Of a DNA stretch of 64,000 nucleotides, positions 61,090 to 64,000 are shown piece after piece (position 1 is the stretch's first letter; every line of letters begins with the position of its first letter). Both the position numbers and the translations under genes were made by a program. This DNA comes from Nitzschia putrida (lineage: Eukaryota; Bacillariophyta; Bacillariophyceae; Bacillariales; Bacillariaceae), in assembly GCA_016586335.1 (NCBI GenBank), contig BLYE01000005.1, positions 496,001 to 560,000 on the forward strand. Direction: 5' to 3'. The notes under the pieces are model-generated. The model saw only the letters and a program-made list of their open reading frames with translations, made no database searches and was not told where the DNA came from.

Positions 61090-63207
61090 ATGGAGCAACC
61101 ATTACAGGCCCCCGCGGGTCCCACTACGTATTTGGAAGCTTACCGGAGGCAACGAGATGCCTTGGGAGGCCAATTCGGAAATTTGTATCGACTCTACCAA
61201 GCCGACAGTGCTGAGACCGCCGCAGCACTACGCGAGAGGCTGACCAAGATCAGTGATGTCGTACCAAAGGTGTTTCTTGCATTGGTACAAGAAGGTGGAG
61301 GAAACTACAAGACACGTACACTGCACCGAGTGCAGCGCTACAACACACACCCGGTTCTCACGTCCACATGGGATGACCGCGTGTTCGCTTTTATGGGAGA
61401 TGTTTTACCTGGCAACCACATCGACATTGTGGAGTTTCCAGCCGAGGCATTTGAACTACAAGCTGCGCAAGTCGTACCCACAGTGGAAGGAGTTAATGAG
61501 AGACTGCTCGCAGAACCAGATCAAGCCATCTTGTACGCTCTGCCTGCAAATGCCCAAAACACCGAGGAGGTGCGAGTCCGCAAGATGGTAGCTGTGCCGA
61601 AGCCGTACATCCCCATTGTGTTGACACGACAACTGACGCCACGAGAGCTGTGGAACGAAGTGGGACAAGCCATTGTCCAAGAGGGGGCCACCGAACAATG
61701 CCAAGTATTTTTGGAATGGATCCGAGCGTGTTTGTCGATGCGCCCGGACCCAGCGGATCCAGCCTCCTTTGTCGGTCCAGCCACGACTCTCGGCAATGCT
61801 AACGAAGTACTACAGCCGCTAGCGGTGGATGCGGCGTTACAAGAGTTCCGCTGGAGGACACTAGTGGAGAATCTGCCCGCTTTGGACCCTACGCGCTTGG
61901 GACCCACCGATCAAATGCTTGCGCTGGTAGCAGCGCTGCGACATGAGCGCCAAGCGGATAGGGACCAAGACCAAGCCGAACGTTTAGCCCAAGCAGCCCC
62001 CAAGCTACCTTCCAAAGTGTTTCCCGGCACCACACTCTTGTGGCAGCGCTATCTACATGTCGTTGACGAAGTGGCCCTGCCTCCATTGTACCATCGGTGG
62101 GCAACGGCCACAAAGGGCGAACGACGCGAGGTACTGGTTCAACTTCTGAATGCTCGCAGCCAAGAGCCGGATGCCGCTACCTCTCTGCCACCCGTAGTGT
62201 CAAAGGAGCTCTACGAACTCCTCCTGAAGGGGCAGTGGGCCCCAGCCGTGCACCTACAGGACGACCTCACTCTGGGCTTTTCACCCTTCCAAGCGGGTCA
62301 CCTACCAGGGAGCCCCACCGGAGACATCGTGGCAGCTCGTGCTCATCAATTTGACTTGATGATGACGGGCACTTCAGCACCGACCTTGAACGAACAATCC
62401 AGCTTGATCACCAAGGAAGTCCCTTTCCCACGTGACCCCCACGGCGCGGGTCTACAACTCAAAGGATACAGCCTGCTCTTGGATGTTGTGATGGGCCAGG
62501 ATCACCCCCTAGCCATCGCCATGCGGAGCTTCTGCCGTGCAGGTTGGGAACAGATCGCGAGTGTACTGTACGCATCTGCCAGTGACCCCGTCCTATCGTC
62601 AGCAGCCTTGCCAGGCATCTTCATGTGGTTGCACTCGAAGATCATCGGGTACCTCCGTCATTGCAGCATGGAACCGGAGGCGCCCGCGGTGCCTCGACTT
62701 CACGACCTCACCGAGATCATTGCCAACCGGTTGTACGGTCAACTGCCGCCTGTGCCCACCAGATACCATACGTCACCCGAGTCTCTATACAAAGCATCCA
62801 CCATCTCCGGTGGTTCCTCAGTGGTCTCTGGTCTTACCGCTCCTTCCTCTACGTTCGGCGGCAGCGGAGGACCCCCTACCTTGGGAACAGGCGCGTCAAG
62901 CAGCGGGGAGCGAGTCGTCAATCCCAATCCGGTCGGAGGATGGTTGACGGCGTTGCAGAACTCAGGAAAGTTCATCAGAGATGTGAAGGAATCAGCCCCC
63001 GTCTGGAACGGTGTGGCCGTCTGCCTTGGCTACCACCTAAAGGGCAACTGCTTTGCAAATTGTGCACGGAAGGCAACTCACCGCAACCCGTCCGGCCCTG
63101 AACGTGCCTCGATGAGCGCTTTCATTCAGAGTTACCTCTCGAAGACAGCCGCGCCTCGGGGACCGCCAGCCGCGGCTCCCAACGCGGCCGCCCCAGTGGA
63201 GGGCTGA
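61090..63207 (+). CDS. Gag-like protein of the retrotransposon
   Basis: A 705-residue protein from the ATG at 61090 (MEQPLQAPAGP); the frame is open slightly further upstream without ATG. Most of it is helical with no known domain. Near the C-terminus CLGYHLKGNCFANCARKATH has three Cys and two His in a zinc-knuckle-like arrangement, as in nucleocapsid proteins, followed by a Pro/Ala-rich tail. The stop is TGA (63205-63207). It probably coats element RNA in the cytoplasm. Confidence 0.75.
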   Translation: MEQPLQAPAGPTTYLEAYRRQRDALGGQFGNLYRLYQADSAETAAALRERLTKISDVVPKVFLALVQEGGGNYKTRTLHRVQRYNTHPVLTSTWDDRVFAFMGDVLPGNHIDIVEFPAEAFELQAAQVVPTVEGVNERLLAEPDQAILYALPANAQNTEEVRVRKMVAVPKPYIPIVLTRQLTPRELWNEVGQAIVQEGATEQCQVFLEWIRACLSMRPDPADPASFVGPATTLGNANEVLQPLAVDAALQEFRWRTLVENLPALDPTRLGPTDQMLALVAALRHERQADRDQDQAERLAQAAPKLPSKVFPGTTLLWQRYLHVVDEVALPPLYHRWATATKGERREVLVQLLNARSQEPDAATSLPPVVSKELYELLLKGQWAPAVHLQDDLTLGFSPFQAGHLPGSPTGDIVAARAHQFDLMMTGTSAPTLNEQSSLITKEVPFPRDPHGAGLQLKGYSLLLDVVMGQDHPLAIAMRSFCRAGWEQIASVLYASASDPVLSSAALPGIFMWLHSKIIGYLRHCSMEPEAPAVPRLHDLTEIIANRLYGQLPPVPTRYHTSPESLYKASTISGGSSVVSGLTAPSSTFGGSGGPPTLGTGASSSGERVVNPNPVGGWLTALQNSGKFIRDVKESAPVWNGVAVCLGYHLKGNCFANCARKATHRNPSGPERASMSAFIQSYLSKTAAPRGPPAAAPNAAAPVEG

Positions 63208-64000
63208 GGAAGTGGCCGAGGGGCCCCAGTTGCTGGAGCCCCTTGTTGGCCACCCAACCTCAGCTCAACACACCAAGACCCCTACATGGACGTCCCCACC
63301 AACACCGAACTAGGTGAGTACGCCCGATCGTACGGTAAAATTGTGTTAGAGCAAGGTTGGCCCTCCTTTCTAAGTAGTGTCCGTCGGCGTGCATGCCTCC
63401 ACCCAAGCGTCGAGTCCGTGCCACACGCCGCCGCGTCCTTGCTGGAATTTCTACGCCTTCAGGGAGCTCCAGCACATGTGGAGTTGCCCCCTGACGCGCA
63501 GTTTTCTTTAATACAAGCTTTACTTCGCGGGAGCCACCAGTCAGCCAAGGCCTACGCTGGATTTGTCTCGGAGGAGATGTGGGATATGGTCAAGCGCGGC
63601 CAGTGGATCATCCTACCAGCCTCCGTCGCACTGTCCTACATCCCCGATCTACTGTTGTCCCCCATGGGTGTGGTCCCCCAGCGCGACCGTCGACCCAGGA
63701 TTATCATTGATTACTCCTATTACGACTTCAATGCCCATACCCAAAAGTTGGCACCGCCGGCAGCCATGCAGTTTGGCCGAGCTCTGGACCGACTCCTCTT
63801 TCGAATTTGGAGTGCCCCGGCCAACCATGGTCCCGTGTACCTGATCAAACTCGATCTTTCGGATGGTTTCTATCGGATCCCACTCAGTGATGCCGCTGTC
63901 CCTCGCCTAGGAGTTGTATTGCCTCCAATGGAAGGCCTACCACCCTTGGTTGCTTTGCCGCTGGTATTACCCATGGGCTGGGCTGAAAGCCCACCCTACT
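63208..64000 (+). CDS. Reverse transcriptase (pol) of the retrotransposon, partial
   Basis: The frame after the gag TGA is open for 264 codons to the window edge. The first ATG is at 63286 (MDVPTNTELGEYAR), preceded by 26 Pro/Gly-rich sense codons, so it can be read either from its own start or by readthrough of the TGA. RT motifs are SPMGVVPQRDRRPRIIIDYS, the catalytic-motif-A type LIKLDLSDGFYRIPL with its Asp, and LPMGWAESPPY (motif B type). The YxDD motif lies beyond the edge. The 3' end is missing because of the window. Confidence 0.8.

Larger units (their letters stand above)
61090..64000 (+). mobile_element. Retrotransposon, 5' part (gag-like and reverse transcriptase)
   Basis: Two reading frames in the same phase, a gag-like protein and a reverse transcriptase, run to the right edge. 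Base composition is clearly GC-richer than in neighbouring genes and codon use differs, as expected for a mobile element. The order gag then RT fits LTR-type elements (Ty3-like) or DIRS-type elements; protease, RNase H and integrase or tyrosine recombinase are out of view, so the class is open. Confidence 0.75.

Noticed and set aside
1..64000. CRISPR arrays, bacterial operons, rRNA or tRNA genes
   Set aside because: No direct-repeat/spacer arrays, no rRNA sequence and no convincing tRNA cloverleaf were noticed. The DNA is clearly eukaryotic.

Overview
The window is nuclear DNA of a stramenopile, almost certainly a diatom. Genes are close together on both strands. Introns are few and short (44-130 nt, GT...AG, donors mostly GTAAGT, GTACGT or GTATGT). 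Several genes are of types typical of diatoms: a receptor-cyclase-type extracellular sensor, a protein ending in a DUF6824-like domain, and ShK-type prolyl 4-hydroxylase. I cannot name the species. Coordinates of spliced genes were worked out by hand from splice-site consensus and reading-frame phase.

1-12.8 kb. A partial gene on the minus strand encodes the N-terminal membrane and sensor part of a receptor-type nucleotide-cyclase-like protein. A complete pogo-type DNA transposon follows (2072-4414), with perfect 27-bp terminal inverted repeats and a TA target duplication. It carries a DDD transposase and a convergent, spliced accessory gene. Next come a GUCD1-family protein, a hybrid histidine kinase whose extracellular part resembles that of the first gene, a CAX-type cation/proton exchanger and a TatB-like protein of mitochondrial type.

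13-31 kb. This is a block of nuclear housekeeping genes: a 2,154-residue SWR1/SRCAP-type remodeller whose C-terminus continues into WW, F-box and beta-helix modules, a TTI1-like HEAT protein, UTP6, BCP1, a cobalamin adenosyltransferase fused to DUF5522, NSRP1 and an E2 variant (MMS2/UEV1).

31-51 kb. Genes for a GT92-like glycosyltransferase, a PhyH/PhnY-like dioxygenase, SFT2, ARS2/SERRATE, Mpv17, an ankyrin protein, an LRR protein, a CRAL-TRIO-like/DUF6824-like protein, a prolyl 4-hydroxylase, a UBL-WLM metalloprotease and a MORN-repeat protein.

51-64 kb. A RecQ helicase, then a SelO pseudokinase whose apparent stop TGA is followed by Ser-Ser-stop, the C-terminal signature of selenocysteine-containing SelO. 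Two small related unknown genes and an ITPK1-type inositol phosphate kinase follow. A more GC-rich retrotransposon runs off the right edge; its gag-like and reverse-transcriptase reading frames are in the same frame, separated by a single UGA.

The best leads are the SelO selenocysteine codon, the SWR1-WW-F-box-beta-helix fusion, the two-gene pogo element, the mitochondrial-type TatB, the shared sensor domain and the gag-UGA-pol layout.
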